Source: Bacteroidales bacterium
Lineage (GTDB): Bacteria; Bacteroidota; Bacteroidia; Bacteroidales; UBA7332
NCBI GenBank assembly: GCA_028687995.1
Contig: JAQTZA010000001.1
Coordinates: forward strand, 310,001 to 374,000
Direction: 5' to 3'
Length of the DNA: 64,000 nucleotides
Shown here: positions 18,886-28,323 of the stretch, in pieces
How positions within the stretch are numbered: position 1 is the first letter of the stretch
Layout of the letters: the number at the start of each line of letters is the position of its first letter
The notes under the pieces: generated by a model
What the model saw: the letters and a program-made list of their open reading frames with translations, nothing else
Databases searched by the model: none
Told to the model about the DNA's origin: nothing
Program-made: the position numbers and the translations under genes

Positions 18886-19350
18886 ATGCAATCCAACAAA
18901 AAAATAGCTGACTGGGCATTATATATTATGATGTCAGTTACGATAGCTGTAATTGCTCTATTTTTCTTGGGTGGAGTTAAAGACCCTGCAGCAGAAATGG
19001 TGGAGTATACCTTTACCGATCCATTACTTTACTGGTCGTATGTTTTAACTGCTCTTGGCACGTTATCAATCTTTATATTCAGTATTGGTAAATTTGCTAT
19101 TAAACTCAAAGAAAACCCTAAAGCAGCACTTACATCAATGATTGAATTCGCCATATTGGGTGTAATGCTATTTGTGACATGGTCTCTCGGAAGTGGCCAA
19201 CCACTTGATTTACCTGGTTATGAAGGAACTGACAACATCTATTTCTGGTTAAAATGGGGTGATATGTTATTATTTACAACATACATTCTATTAGGAACAG
19301 CGATTGCAACTATGGTATTCTTTAATGTTGCAAAATTTGTAAAACGTTAA
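18886..19350 (+). CDS. Four-helix membrane protein within the exb operon
   Basis: A 154 aa integral membrane protein of unknown function with about four hydrophobic helices (near residues 8-28, 47-67, 82-102 and 124-146). It starts 7 bases after exbB and ends 27 bases before the first exbD, so it is certainly part of the same transcript. No enzymatic motif is seen. Position suggests an accessory subunit of the ExbBD motor; I know of no name for it. Confidence 0.8.
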   Translation: MQSNKKIADWALYIMMSVTIAVIALFFLGGVKDPAAEMVEYTFTDPLLYWSYVLTALGTLSIFIFSIGKFAIKLKENPKAALTSMIEFAILGVMLFVTWSLGSGQPLDLPGYEGTDNIYFWLKWGDMLLFTTYILLGTAIATMVFFNVAKFVKR

Positions 19351-19377
19351 TTCCTCAATCAATTTAAATAAAGTATT

Positions 19378-19968
19378 ATGGCAAGAAAAAAAAGAGTAGT
19401 AGAAGAGGTTAACTCGAGTTCTACAGCGGATATCGCTTTCTTGTTGCTAATATTCTTTTTGGTTACAACATCTATGGATACAGATAAAGGATTGGCTCGT
19501 CGCCTTCCTCCCCCTGCACCAAAAGATGCACCTAAAACAGACATTAATGTTAAGGAACGAAACGTTCTTATTGTGTTGCTCAACAGCAACAATCAATTAA
19601 TGGTTGAAGGTTTACCTTTAGATGTAAAACAACTCTGTAATAAAGCAAAAGAATTCATTACAAACCCAACAAATAGTCCAAATTTACCAGAAGTATTCGA
19701 TGTGAATGTGGCAGGAATGGGAAAAATGAAGGTGACAACAAATCACGTTATCTCTTTGCAAAACGATAGAGGAACTGAATATCAAGCATACATTGAAGTT
19801 CAAAATGAATTAATAAGAGCATATAATGAGCTAAGAGATGATTTAGCAAGCGCTAAATTTGGCAAGCCATATAATGCATTGAGTGAAGACCAAAAGAAAT
19901 CTGTTCAGGAAGTATATCCACAAAAGATTTCCGAAGCCGAACCTAAAAATTATGGAGGAGCAAAATAA
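19378..19968 (+). CDS. ExbD/TolR family biopolymer transport protein (longer paralogue)
   Basis: A 196 aa ExbD: short cytoplasmic start, a single membrane helix beginning SSTADIAFLLLIFFLVTTSMD (the Asp in this helix carries protons), then a periplasmic domain. It differs from the next ExbD by an extra C-terminal third of about 60 residues (NELRDDLASAKFG...). Its stop overlaps the next start by one base (TAATG), so the two are translationally coupled, suggesting a heteromeric motor. Confidence 0.93.
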   Translation: MARKKRVVEEVNSSSTADIAFLLLIFFLVTTSMDTDKGLARRLPPPAPKDAPKTDINVKERNVLIVLLNSNNQLMVEGLPLDVKQLCNKAKEFITNPTNSPNLPEVFDVNVAGMGKMKVTTNHVISLQNDRGTEYQAYIEVQNELIRAYNELRDDLASAKFGKPYNALSEDQKKSVQEVYPQKISEAEPKNYGGAK

Positions 19969-20432
19969 TGAGTAAATTCTCGAAATCGGGAGGCAGGTCA
20001 ATGCCTGCTTTGAATACGTCATCTTTGCCTGACCTTATTTTTACGTTATTGTTTTTCTTTATGATTACAACGACAATGCGTGAAGTATCTTTGAAAGTAG
20101 AATTCAAAGTACCACAGGCAACTGAGCTGCAAAAATTAGAAAAGAAGTCATTAGTAACATTTATCTATGCTGGTAAACCTACTCGTGAATTTCGCGCTAA
20201 AATGGGCGGCGAGACAAGAATTCAATTGAATGACAAATTTGCTGAAACAGCTGAAATTCAGGACTACATTGCGCAAGAGCGTGCTAGTATGAAAGAAGAA
20301 GATCAACCCTATATGACAGTGTCGATGAAAATTGACAAAGCCACAAAAATGGGAATTGTGACTGACATCAAACAAGCCTTACGTGAGGCACAAGCCTTGA
20401 AAATTACCTATTCAGCGTCAATGAAACAATAA
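19968..20432 (+). CDS. ExbD/TolR family biopolymer transport protein (shorter paralogue)
   Basis: A 154 aa second ExbD with the helix LNTSSLPDLIFTLLFFFMITTTMRE, again with the conserved Asp, and a short periplasmic domain. It overlaps the preceding exbD by one base. Double exbD genes are normal in Bacteroidota. A strong terminator follows. Confidence 0.93.
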   Translation: MSKFSKSGGRSMPALNTSSLPDLIFTLLFFFMITTTMREVSLKVEFKVPQATELQKLEKKSLVTFIYAGKPTREFRAKMGGETRIQLNDKFAETAEIQDYIAQERASMKEEDQPYMTVSMKIDKATKMGIVTDIKQALREAQALKITYSASMKQ

Positions 20433-20460
20433 TTTCCCTTATTTGAAATTATTCAATACC

Positions 20461-20501
20461 GAAAGCGAAGTAATTCTGATGGATTACTTCGCTTCTTTTT
20501 T
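20461..20501 (+). terminator. Intrinsic terminator of the exb operon
   Basis: Stem GAAGCGAAGTAAT-type (GAAAGCGAAGTAAT / ATTACTTCGCTTC) followed by seven T. Confidence 0.85.
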
Positions 20502-20502
20502 G

Positions 20503-20511
20503 TACATTTGC
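20503..20511 (+). promoter_or_regulatory. -7 box (TACATTTGC) for ruvB
   Basis: An exact TAnnTTTGY match directly after the upstream terminator. It overlaps the TTG at 20508 used by the track ORF, so the true ruvB start must lie downstream, at the ATG at 20529. Confidence 0.65.
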
Positions 20512-20528
20512 GATTCACAAGAGAAATT

Positions 20529-21551
20529 ATGGAATCAGAATTCGACATACGAAATCAAACAACTGACGATAAAGAGAGAGAGATTGATAAAGCGCTTCGA
20601 CCTCTTAGCTTCAAACATTTCAGTGGTCAAGATAAGATCGTAGAAAATCTAAAAATATTTGTTGAAGCGGCACGCATGCGTGAGGAATCTCTGGATCATG
20701 TATTGCTTCACGGGCCTCCTGGATTGGGTAAAACAACGCTTTCAAACATTATTGCAAACGAACTGAATGTAGGGTTCAAAGTAACCTCAGGTCCAGTGCT
20801 GGATAAACCTGGCGATTTAGCTGGTGTGCTCACCAGTCTTGAACCAAATGATGTCTTATTCATTGATGAGATACATCGTTTAAGTCCCGTGGTGGAAGAA
20901 TATCTCTACTCAGCAATGGAAGACTACAGAATCGATATCATGCTCGATAAAGGCCCAAGTGCGCGATCGATTCAAATTGATCTATCGCCATTCACTCTTA
21001 TCGGCGCAACCACTCGAAGTGGACTTCTTACAAGTCCACTTCGAGCTAGATTTGGCATCAATTGCCATTTGGAATATTACGATGATGAAGTATTGGCTTC
21101 GATTGTAGGACGCTCGGCATCCATTCTTGGAGTACATTGCTCAGAAGAAGCAGCTGAAGAAATATCCTCTCGCAGTAGAGGCACGCCTCGTATCTGCAAT
21201 GCATTACTTAGACGAGTCAGAGATTTTGCGCAAGTGAAAGGCACAGGTAGAATTGATATAGAAATTGCTCAATACGCACTCGAAGCATTAAATATTGACA
21301 AATATGGACTTGATGAGGTTGATAACAAGATTTTATTGACCATAATAGATAAATTCAAAGGAGGACCAGTTGGTTTGACAACGATTGCAACAGCTTTGGG
21401 CGAGGATGCAGGAACGATTGAAGAGGTATATGAACCATTCCTCATAAAGGAGGGATTTTTGAAACGAACGCCTAGAGGACGAGAGGTGACTGATTTGGCT
21501 TATGAGCATTTAAATCGCAAACGAGCAACCGATATGGGAACACTCTTCTAG
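20529..21551 (+). CDS. ruvB: Holliday junction branch migration helicase RuvB
   Basis: The ATPase motor of RuvABC. It has Walker [13 protein letters not shown], Walker [10 protein letters not shown], sensor 1 IGATTRSG, and the C-terminal winged helix ending [16 protein letters not shown] use the ATG at 20529 (340 aa, MESEFDIRN) because the upstream TTG at 20508 lies in the promoter -7 box; 340 aa is the usual RuvB length. The leader would be only about 10-15 bases. Confidence 0.96.
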   Translation: MESEFDIRNQTTDDKEREIDKALRPLSFKHFSGQDKIVENLKIFVEAARMREESLDHVLLHGPPGLGKTTLSNIIANELNVGFKVTSGPVLDKPGDLAGVLTSLEPNDVLFIDEIHRLSPVVEEYLYSAMEDYRIDIMLDKGPSARSIQIDLSPFTLIGATTRSGLLTSPLRARFGINCHLEYYDDEVLASIVGRSASILGVHCSEEAAEEISSRSRGTPRICNALLRRVRDFAQVKGTGRIDIEIAQYALEALNIDKYGLDEVDNKILLTIIDKFKGGPVGLTTIATALGEDAGTIEEVYEPFLIKEGFLKRTPRGREVTDLAYEHLNRKRATDMGTLF

Positions 21552-21608
21552 AGATAAGACAAAATAGAGACGTCATTATTAACATCAATATTATAACATT
21601 ACCATTCT

Positions 21609-23099
21609 ATGTCGGGAATGAAAAAACTAGCTAAGGAGACCGCAATTTACGGACTCAGTAGCATTGTAGGGAAGTTTCTTAATTGGGGTTTGGTGCCTAT
21701 TTACACACGTGTACTTGCCAATACAGGTGAATATGGCGTTGTCACTAACTTATACAGTTGGACGGCATTTCTATTGGTTATGCTTACCTACGGAATGGAA
21801 ACAGGATTTTTTCGCTTTGCGAATAAACCTGAATATGAAGCGAAAACCGTTTACTCGACTACCATCTCATCAATTGGAATTACAAGCCTACTTTTTGTTA
21901 TTCTTGGTCTATTTTTCGCTCCACAAGTCTCTTCTACATTGGGATTTGGGGTGAAACCAGAATATATCACAATGCTTGTGATTATTGTTGCAATGGATGC
22001 ATTTAGTGCAATCCCATTTGCTTATTTACGGTATAAGAATCGACCTCTAAGATTTGCCTCAATTAAGATGATTTTTATTTTTGTTAACATTGCCACAAAT
22101 CTTTTCTTTTTGATTCTTTGTCCTTATTTGCATAAAATTCATCCGGAATGGATATCTTGGTTCTATCGACCTGATTATGGAGTCGGATATATATTGGTGG
22201 CAAATCTGATTTCAACTTCTGTGATGATGCTTGGTCTTATTCCCGAAATGATTGGGTTTCGAGACAAAATCGACTGGCAAATTCTGCGTCAGATGCTCAA
22301 GTATAGCCTACCGCTTTTGGTCTTGGGCATTGCTGGGATTATTAGTCAAACGGTTGACAAAATGCTCTTCCCATTCCTCATACCTGATAAAGCAAATGCG
22401 ATGGCACAATTGGGAATCTATGGAGCCAATTTTAAAATTGCCGTTGTGATGGTGATGTTTACTCAAGCCTTTCGCTTTGCGTACGAGCCTTTTGTATTTG
22501 CAAAGAACAAAGGAGAGAACAATAAAAAAGTGTATGCCGATGCTATGAAATATTTTGTCATCATCACGTTGTTGATTTTTCTGGGCATTATGTTTTACAT
22601 GGATTTCATCAAATACATCATTGATCCATCCTACTTTGCAGGATTGAATGTGGTACCAATTGTAATGCTTGGACAACTATTTTTCGGCATCTATTTCAAT
22701 CTTTCTATTTGGTATAAATTGATTGATCAGACGAAATGGGGCGCCTATTTCTCCATAATTGTTTGCACTCTGACTGTTGTTCTAAACTTTGCTTTAGTGC
22801 CAAGATTTGGATATATCGGTTGCGCATGGGCATCTTTGATAAGTAATTTCGCCATCACTCTGATGTCGTATTTCATGGGTCAAAGAAAGTTCAAAATCAA
22901 CTATGAATTATCAAGGATTTTCACCTATTTTCTATTGACCATTATTCTATATGCAGCATATCTAATCCTTGATTTCCATTCCTTTGGTCTCAATTTGGTT
23001 TATCGCACATTCTTACTCTCTATCTTTATTACATACATGATTCGCAAAGATTTACCGCTGAAAGAGATACCAATTCTACAAAAATTATTCAAGAAATAA
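21609..23099 (+). CDS. Polysaccharide/lipid flippase (Wzx-like, MATE superfamily)
   Basis: A 496 aa membrane protein with about 14 hydrophobic segments. It starts KLAKETAIYGLSSIVGKFLNWGLVPIYTR, a typical opening of O-antigen/oligosaccharide flippases in Bacteroidota, and has the family's central ILGIAGIISQTVDKMLFP-like repeat of the first half. It would export a lipid-linked precursor; a homologue of this kind is often placed next to ruvB. The substrate cannot be named, as no biosynthesis cluster is adjacent. Confidence 0.88.
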   Translation: MSGMKKLAKETAIYGLSSIVGKFLNWGLVPIYTRVLANTGEYGVVTNLYSWTAFLLVMLTYGMETGFFRFANKPEYEAKTVYSTTISSIGITSLLFVILGLFFAPQVSSTLGFGVKPEYITMLVIIVAMDAFSAIPFAYLRYKNRPLRFASIKMIFIFVNIATNLFFLILCPYLHKIHPEWISWFYRPDYGVGYILVANLISTSVMMLGLIPEMIGFRDKIDWQILRQMLKYSLPLLVLGIAGIISQTVDKMLFPFLIPDKANAMAQLGIYGANFKIAVVMVMFTQAFRFAYEPFVFAKNKGENNKKVYADAMKYFVIITLLIFLGIMFYMDFIKYIIDPSYFAGLNVVPIVMLGQLFFGIYFNLSIWYKLIDQTKWGAYFSIIVCTLTVVLNFALVPRFGYIGCAWASLISNFAITLMSYFMGQRKFKINYELSRIFTYFLLTIILYAAYLILDFHSFGLNLVYRTFLLSIFITYMIRKDLPLKEIPILQKLFKK

Positions 23100-23121
23100 C
23101 TTCACCCAAAATTCAATATTC

Positions 23122-25254
23122 ATGAAAAAATATTGGTTCATTGCGTTTACACTTTTACAGAGTGCCTTCTGCTTGCATGCAGAACAAGGGATGATTCAGC
23201 CATTCAACCCTGATCTAAAAGTTATTCAACGCTTACAATCTTTGGGATTAGAAATACCTTATGATTCCCTTTTCAATCAAGATAAGAGTTCTATTAAAGA
23301 CGCTGTCGTTATTTTCGGAAATGGCTGCACGGGCGTAATGGTATCAGATCAAGGGTTGGTTTTTACGAATCACCACTGTGGTTTTGGTGCTATTCAATCA
23401 CTCAGTAATAAACAACACGATTACCTAAAAGATGGATTTGCGTCACAATCTAGAGAAAATGAAATATCTTCTCCTGATTTAAGTGTCTCATTTTTGATGA
23501 GATCACTAGATATAACTAAAAAAATAGCCTCTGCAATTCCGAAAAATTCAGACGAATTTAAAAGAGGCTTGGTAATCGATTCCTTGTCGAAAATAGTGAC
23601 AGATTCAGTAGAAAAGGACTCTTTGTTAGAAGCAAAAGTAGTATCATTCTTCGGTGGAAATGAATACAGATTGCTCATCTATAAGGTCTATAGAGACATT
23701 CGTTTGGTTTTTGCACCACCCACTTGCATTGGTAAATTTGGAGGAGAAACCGACAACTGGATGTGGCCTCGTCACAACAGTGATTTTGCTGTATTCAGAG
23801 TATATGCCGATTCATTGGGAAATCCATGTGAATATAGCGCTGCAAACATTCCATACAAACCCAAATACGTAGCGACCATTTCGACAGAAGGTATCAAAGA
23901 AAATGATCTCGCTTTGACGATTGGGAATCCAGGAAGTACGCATCGTTATTTAACGACGGAAGGGGTAAAAGAAGTGATGGAGACTGTCAATATCCCCAGA
24001 ATTGAAGTTCGAGGTGTAAAGCAACAAATTTGGAAGAAGAGGATGATAGAAAATCAATCTATTCGTATAAAATATGACTCAAAATTTGCTCGAAGTGCCA
24101 ACTACTACAAGAATAGTATTGGTATGAATGACGCAATAAAAAACAACAAATTACTTGAGGAAAAGAAACTAGAAGCGATTGAACTACAGGACAGAATTGA
24201 GGGTAACAAAGAGTTTAAAGGTAAATACGACTCTGTTCAGATAAATCTAGCTACGAACTACAAAAAAAGAGAAACAATACGTAAGAATATCAACTATCTC
24301 AAAGAGGCATTTAATAGCAGTTCGGACCTATTGGCGATTGCAAAAAAATATTCTGCCTTTGACACAAAAGGAGACGCAAAAGAAAAGGGTAGTTTAATAA
24401 AAGATATTTCGAAAATTTATAGAGATTTTGATTCGTCTGTTGAACAAGAGGTTTTAACAGCGATGTTTAAGCTCTATCAAGAGAAAGTATCAATAGCGTA
24501 CCAACCTGCGTGCTACAAAGAAGTTTCAAAGAAATACAAGAACAATTTCGATAAATACGTTCGGCATCTTTGTTCAAAGACAATCTTCAATGATAGTGCA
24601 AAATTATTCAAATTGATTCGAAAGAATGAATTCAAAGCCATTGAAAAAGACCCAATTTACACACTTTCGATGGGCATTGAAGAGGAGCTAAATGTAATGC
24701 AGCAAGATGTTGCAAGCATCGATTTGAGTATCAGCGAAGGCGAGCGACTCTATATTGCAGCTTTACGCGAAATATATCCAGATTCTATCTACTTCCCAGA
24801 TGCCAATTCAACGATGCGGCTAAGTTATGGTACAATTAAAGGATATTCACCTCGAAATGCGGTCACCTACCAATACTATACAACGAAAGATGGAATTCTG
24901 GAAAAGGAACATACCGGAAATCCTGATTATTTTATAAAACCTGCATTGCTAGAAAAACTCAATAAACCTGTACCATCGAAATTCGTCAACAATAAAGGAG
25001 AGCTACAAACTTGTTTTTTAACGACTAACGACATTACTGGCGGAAATTCTGGAAGTCCAATGTTCAATAAAAAAGGACAACTTCTAGGCTTAGCATTCGA
25101 TGGGAACTGGGAATCATTAAGTGGCGATTTGAAATTCAACAACAAACTACAACGATGCATAGGTGTAGATATCAGATACATTCTTTACGTCATATCACAA
25201 ATTAGCGATATGCCACAACTACTCAACGAACTTCGTATTACCAATCAAAAATGA
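23122..25254 (+). CDS. S46 family dipeptidyl-peptidase, DPP7 type
   Basis: A 710 aa exported serine exopeptidase releasing dipeptides from oligopeptides in the periplasm. A signal peptide (to about residue 20) is followed by the catalytic His in FTNHHCGFGA (His85), Asp in NWMWPRHNSDFAVFR, and Ser in TGGNSGSPMFN. The residue that sets specificity in this family is Gly in AFDGNWES; DPP11 has Arg there, so this is predicted to prefer hydrophobic P1 residues (DPP7-like) and not Asp/Glu. It fits an asaccharolytic or peptide-using side to metabolism and the peptide-type SusCD cassette. Confidence 0.93.
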   Translation: MKKYWFIAFTLLQSAFCLHAEQGMIQPFNPDLKVIQRLQSLGLEIPYDSLFNQDKSSIKDAVVIFGNGCTGVMVSDQGLVFTNHHCGFGAIQSLSNKQHDYLKDGFASQSRENEISSPDLSVSFLMRSLDITKKIASAIPKNSDEFKRGLVIDSLSKIVTDSVEKDSLLEAKVVSFFGGNEYRLLIYKVYRDIRLVFAPPTCIGKFGGETDNWMWPRHNSDFAVFRVYADSLGNPCEYSAANIPYKPKYVATISTEGIKENDLALTIGNPGSTHRYLTTEGVKEVMETVNIPRIEVRGVKQQIWKKRMIENQSIRIKYDSKFARSANYYKNSIGMNDAIKNNKLLEEKKLEAIELQDRIEGNKEFKGKYDSVQINLATNYKKRETIRKNINYLKEAFNSSSDLLAIAKKYSAFDTKGDAKEKGSLIKDISKIYRDFDSSVEQEVLTAMFKLYQEKVSIAYQPACYKEVSKKYKNNFDKYVRHLCSKTIFNDSAKLFKLIRKNEFKAIEKDPIYTLSMGIEEELNVMQQDVASIDLSISEGERLYIAALREIYPDSIYFPDANSTMRLSYGTIKGYSPRNAVTYQYYTTKDGILEKEHTGNPDYFIKPALLEKLNKPVPSKFVNNKGELQTCFLTTNDITGGNSGSPMFNKKGQLLGLAFDGNWESLSGDLKFNNKLQRCIGVDIRYILYVISQISDMPQLLNELRITNQK

Positions 25255-25270
25255 TTTTCCTATCGTCACA

Positions 25271-25306
25271 TAAAAAGGGGCGGGTTGTATTGCTGCAACT
25301 CGCCCC
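25271..25306 (-). terminator. Intrinsic terminator of the sigma-factor operon
   Basis: GC-rich stem AGGGGCGGGTTG/CAACTCGCCCCT with a T-run on the minus-strand side. Confidence 0.75.
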
Positions 25307-25326
25307 TAACCAAACTAACCATTGTT

Positions 25327-25800
25327 TCACTCTTCTTTATCTCTTTGTTTCACTCGTTTATCTACTTTTTTCAACACCTCCTGTGCAAAATGAAAATCTG
25401 CACGTTTTAGCTTAAGTAGTTTCTGTGGACTCAATATTTTCTTGAATTTTTGATAATAATTTTTCTCGAGAGAGGCAATTTCCACCTCATTATCTAGAAA
25501 CCCATCAACGGTTTTCAAACACTCTTCATCTGATGGATCTTGTTTTTTGAAAATTTTGCGTGCGTTCTTCATTGCTTCCATCTTCAATTTAAATTTTTTT
25601 TCTTGCATTTCATTATACAACGGGAAAAATTGAGCTGACTCTTCTGGTGTAATGCCAATTTGCTGCACCAAATAAGCCATTTTTTGCGCCTTAAAATTCT
25701 CAAGATCAAAATGTTTTTTGCCTTGATTATCACTTTCTTGAGCATACGAATTAGCGTACACTATCAAGATAGAAACAAACAATAGAATTATCTTCTTCAT
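25327..25800 (-). CDS. Small secreted coiled/helical protein (Spy/CpxP-like in character)
   Basis: A 157 aa exported protein (signal ends about AYAQ) with a very charged helical body, Lys-rich: QKMAYLVQQIGITPEESAQF, MQEKKFKLKMEA, and repeated FKKI/KLLKLKRADF. It resembles small periplasmic helix-hairpin chaperone-like proteins linked to envelope-stress sigma factors. It is the last gene of a three-gene unit with an ECF sigma factor and a likely anti-sigma factor. The assignment by character is weak; sequence homology was not tested. Confidence 0.6.
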   Translation of the reverse strand: MKKIILLFVSILIVYANSYAQESDNQGKKHFDLENFKAQKMAYLVQQIGITPEESAQFFPLYNEMQEKKFKLKMEAMKNARKIFKKQDPSDEECLKTVDGFLDNEVEIASLEKNYYQKFKKILSPQKLLKLKRADFHFAQEVLKKVDKRVKQRDKEE

Positions 25801-25811
25801 ATGCTAAATTA

Positions 25812-26174
25812 TTAATTTACAGGTTCGTCACTCATGTATTCATACAGTGAATAATCATCCACAGTCATTGCCAACGACACCGATTCTGCATCCTGCTCAG
25901 ATGCCAATACGGGCACACTTACAATATTTTTTGCTGTGTCATCTGGTCTTTTATCTACATACAAATTTATTGCCCAAATGGCTGCAGTAAACATAGCTGC
26001 CAGATAAATAACAGGTTTTACTCGCTTCCACAAACTAACGACTGGAGTTTTAGATACCTCTTTGTCAGGCAGTTGAGGCATTATTTTCTCAGAAAATTGT
26101 TCGAAATAATTCTCTGGAACAGAAAACGGTGTTTCTTGTCCATACTTTTTTTTCATTTCGTCCAAGTTATTCAT
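25812..26174 (-). CDS. Small single-helix membrane protein, probable anti-sigma factor
   Basis: A 120 aa protein with a cytoplasmic N-terminus beginning MNNLDEMKKKYGQETPFSVPENYFEQF (a pattern common in Bacteroidota anti-sigma partners) and one membrane helix at about residues 52-70 (PVIYLAAMFTAAIWAINLY). It is encoded just downstream of an ECF sigma gene, where anti-sigma factors usually sit. There is no zinc-finger ZAS motif, so the role is inferred from context. Confidence 0.6.
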   Translation of the reverse strand: MNNLDEMKKKYGQETPFSVPENYFEQFSEKIMPQLPDKEVSKTPVVSLWKRVKPVIYLAAMFTAAIWAINLYVDKRPDDTAKNIVSVPVLASEQDAESVSLAMTVDDYSLYEYMSDEPVN

Positions 26175-26219
26175 TCACTATTTTTTTATGTGGTTTAGAC
26201 TATTCTAATTCAGAAAGGT

Positions 26220-26798
26220 TTAAATCTCACGCGTCATCATCTCTTCAATTTTTTTGGCCGCATGATGATAAGATGCCTTTAATGCGCCGACAGATGTACT
26301 CAGTATCTCCGACATTTCTTCGTATTTCATTTCATCAAAATAGCGCATATTGAATACCAATCGTTGCTTGTCAGGAAGCGTGAGTATAGCTTTTTGTAAC
26401 CTGAGTTGTAGCGCATCGCCGTCAATCCAATCATCGCTCTCTAGTTTATACAATAGCACAGAATCTTCACCATCGATGGATGATGTGTGTTGAGCTCTCT
26501 GTTTGTTTATAAAAGTAATGCTTTCGTTCACTGCTATTCGATAAAGCCACGTTGAAAGTTTTGAATCACCTCTAAAATGATCGATATTCGCCCACGCTTT
26601 CAGAAATGTATTCTGCAACACATCGTTAGCATCATCGTGCGAAATTACCATTTTTCGAATTTGCCAATAGAGCTTTTCGCTATATTGTGCCACTACTTGG
26701 GAAAAAGCCTGACGTTGCTTGGCTGGATCCTGCAATTGAGTGATTATGTCGAATTCGATATTTTCCACGTTGTTACCTTTAAGACAAAGGAAACCCAT
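26220..26798 (-). CDS. ECF-type RNA polymerase sigma factor
   Basis: A 192 aa sigma-70 family factor with region 2 (QNTFLKAWANIDHFRGDS ... LSTWLYRIAVNESIT) and region 4 (LPDKQRLVFNMRYFDEMKYEEMSEIL) and no region 3, as in ECF factors. The start at 26798 gives a short N-terminus; a GTG a few codons in is possible. It opens a sigma, anti-sigma, secreted-protein operon, suggesting an envelope or stress regulon. Confidence 0.9.
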   Translation of the reverse strand: MGFLCLKGNNVENIEFDIITQLQDPAKQRQAFSQVVAQYSEKLYWQIRKMVISHDDANDVLQNTFLKAWANIDHFRGDSKLSTWLYRIAVNESITFINKQRAQHTSSIDGEDSVLLYKLESDDWIDGDALQLRLQKAILTLPDKQRLVFNMRYFDEMKYEEMSEILSTSVGALKASYHHAAKKIEEMMTREI

Positions 26799-26900
26799 TT
26801 TGGTTTAATGTGCAAATAAAAAGAGTTTCAAAACATTCAATTTCTATATTTATGGGGAATGAACTTGAGTATTCCATTCGATAGTAACAAAAAATATCAT

Positions 26901-26909
26901 TACTTTTGC
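26901..26909 (+). promoter_or_regulatory. -7 box (TACTTTTGC) for pyrH
   Basis: Exact TAnnTTTGY match, 16 bases before the pyrH ATG; the -33 element is not clear. Confidence 0.55.
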
Positions 26910-26925
26910 AAAAAGTCTTTACATT

Positions 26926-27636
26926 ATGGCACAGTACAAAAGAATCTTATTGAAACTCAGTGGTGAATCGCTGATGGGTGATAATCAGTATGGAATTGAC
27001 GAAAAACGGTTGGGTGAATATGCTTCGCAAATCAAAGAGATTGCTGCAATGGGTATCCAAATCGGTATTGTGATTGGTGGCGGAAATATCTTCCGCGGGC
27101 TAAGTGGTGCATCGAAAGGGTTTGACCGTGTGAAAGGCGACCAAATGGGCATGTTAGCAACCGTTATCAACAGTTTGGCACTCAGTTCTGCGTTGACGGC
27201 TAACGGACAATCAGCTAGAGTTTTTACTGCGACACCAATGTTTCCGATTGGCGAACATTATAGCAATCTAAAAGCCATTGAGGCGATGGAAAAAGGCGAA
27301 ATCGCTATTATCTCAGGCGGAACTGGCAACCCATTCTTCACTACGGATACGGCTTCTGCTCTTCGTGGCATCGAAATAGGTGCTGAGGTTATGCTCAAAG
27401 GCACTCGTGTGGATGGCATCTACACAGCCGATCCAGAAAAAGATCCTACAGCTGTGAAATTCGACACCATCACGTATGACGAAATTTACGCTCGTGGCCT
27501 AAAGGTAATGGACTTAACTGCAACAACTTTGTGTAAAGAGAATAAACTTCCCATTATCGTTTTTGATATGGATACATTGGGCAATCTCAAAAAAGTGATG
27601 TCGGGCGAAAACATCGGAACGATCGTTGGGTTCTGA
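26926..27636 (+). CDS. pyrH: UMP kinase
   Basis: Phosphorylates UMP to UDP. The 236 aa protein has the amino-acid-kinase fold motifs KRILLKLSGESLMG at the start, IGIVIGGGNIFRG and the C-terminal VFDMDTLGNLKKV with MSGENIGTIV. Followed by frr, the common bacterial order pyrH-frr. The 60-base gap to frr has short AT-rich repeats. Confidence 0.97.
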   Translation: MAQYKRILLKLSGESLMGDNQYGIDEKRLGEYASQIKEIAAMGIQIGIVIGGGNIFRGLSGASKGFDRVKGDQMGMLATVINSLALSSALTANGQSARVFTATPMFPIGEHYSNLKAIEAMEKGEIAIISGGTGNPFFTTDTASALRGIEIGAEVMLKGTRVDGIYTADPEKDPTAVKFDTITYDEIYARGLKVMDLTATTLCKENKLPIIVFDMDTLGNLKKVMSGENIGTIVGF

Positions 27637-27696
27637 TAAATTGTATTAATTTTGAATCGTAATTTGTAATTTTAAATTCGTAAATTATATATCACT

Positions 27697-28257
27697 ATGG
27701 TAGATGTAAAAGACTATCTGTCAGGAGCAGAAGAGAAAATGCAACACGCTGTGACATTTCTTGAAGAAACTCTAGATCACATTCGCGCAGGTAAGGCAAA
27801 TGTCAAAATTTTAGACGGTATTCGTGTAGAATATTATGGTTCTCATGTGCCATTGAGCAACGTAGCTACTGTTACAACACCCGATGCCAGAAGCATCACC
27901 ATTCAACCGTGGGAAAAATCGATGTTCAAAGAGATTGAAAAAGCACTTATCAATTCTGAAGTAGGAATCATGCCCGAAAATAACGGTGAAATCATCCGCT
28001 TGGGTATTCCTCCATTGACAGAAGAGCGTCGTAAAACACTTTGCAAACAAGCAAAACAAGATGCAGAACATGCCAAAATCAGCATCCGTAACGTGCGTCG
28101 CGATGTGAACGACTCATTGAAAAAAGCCATTAAAGAGGGAATGCCCGAAGATGTAGAAAAAGATGCAGAAGCTCAGGTACAAAAAATACACGACCGCTTC
28201 ATCAAAAAAGCGGACGATCTTTACCTAGCAAAAGAAAAAGAGATTCTGACGGTATAA
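27697..28257 (+). CDS. frr: Ribosome recycling factor
   Basis: Splits post-termination ribosomes with EF-G. The 186 aa length, the ETLDHIRAGKANVKILDGIRVEYYG opening, and DVEKDAEAQVQKIHDRFIKKAD at the end are typical. It is followed by a strong terminator. Confidence 0.97.
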   Translation: MVDVKDYLSGAEEKMQHAVTFLEETLDHIRAGKANVKILDGIRVEYYGSHVPLSNVATVTTPDARSITIQPWEKSMFKEIEKALINSEVGIMPENNGEIIRLGIPPLTEERRKTLCKQAKQDAEHAKISIRNVRRDVNDSLKKAIKEGMPEDVEKDAEAQVQKIHDRFIKKADDLYLAKEKEILTV

Positions 28258-28274
28258 GAAATTAAACGCAAAGG

Positions 28275-28322
28275 TGCTAAGGCGCAAAGGATATCCTATT
28301 CAATGCGCCTTAGCATTTTTTT
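28275..28322 (+). terminator. Intrinsic terminator of pyrH-frr
   Basis: A perfect 12-bp stem TGCTAAGGCGCA/TGCGCCTTAGCA followed by seven T. Confidence 0.88.
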
Positions 28323-28323
28323 C

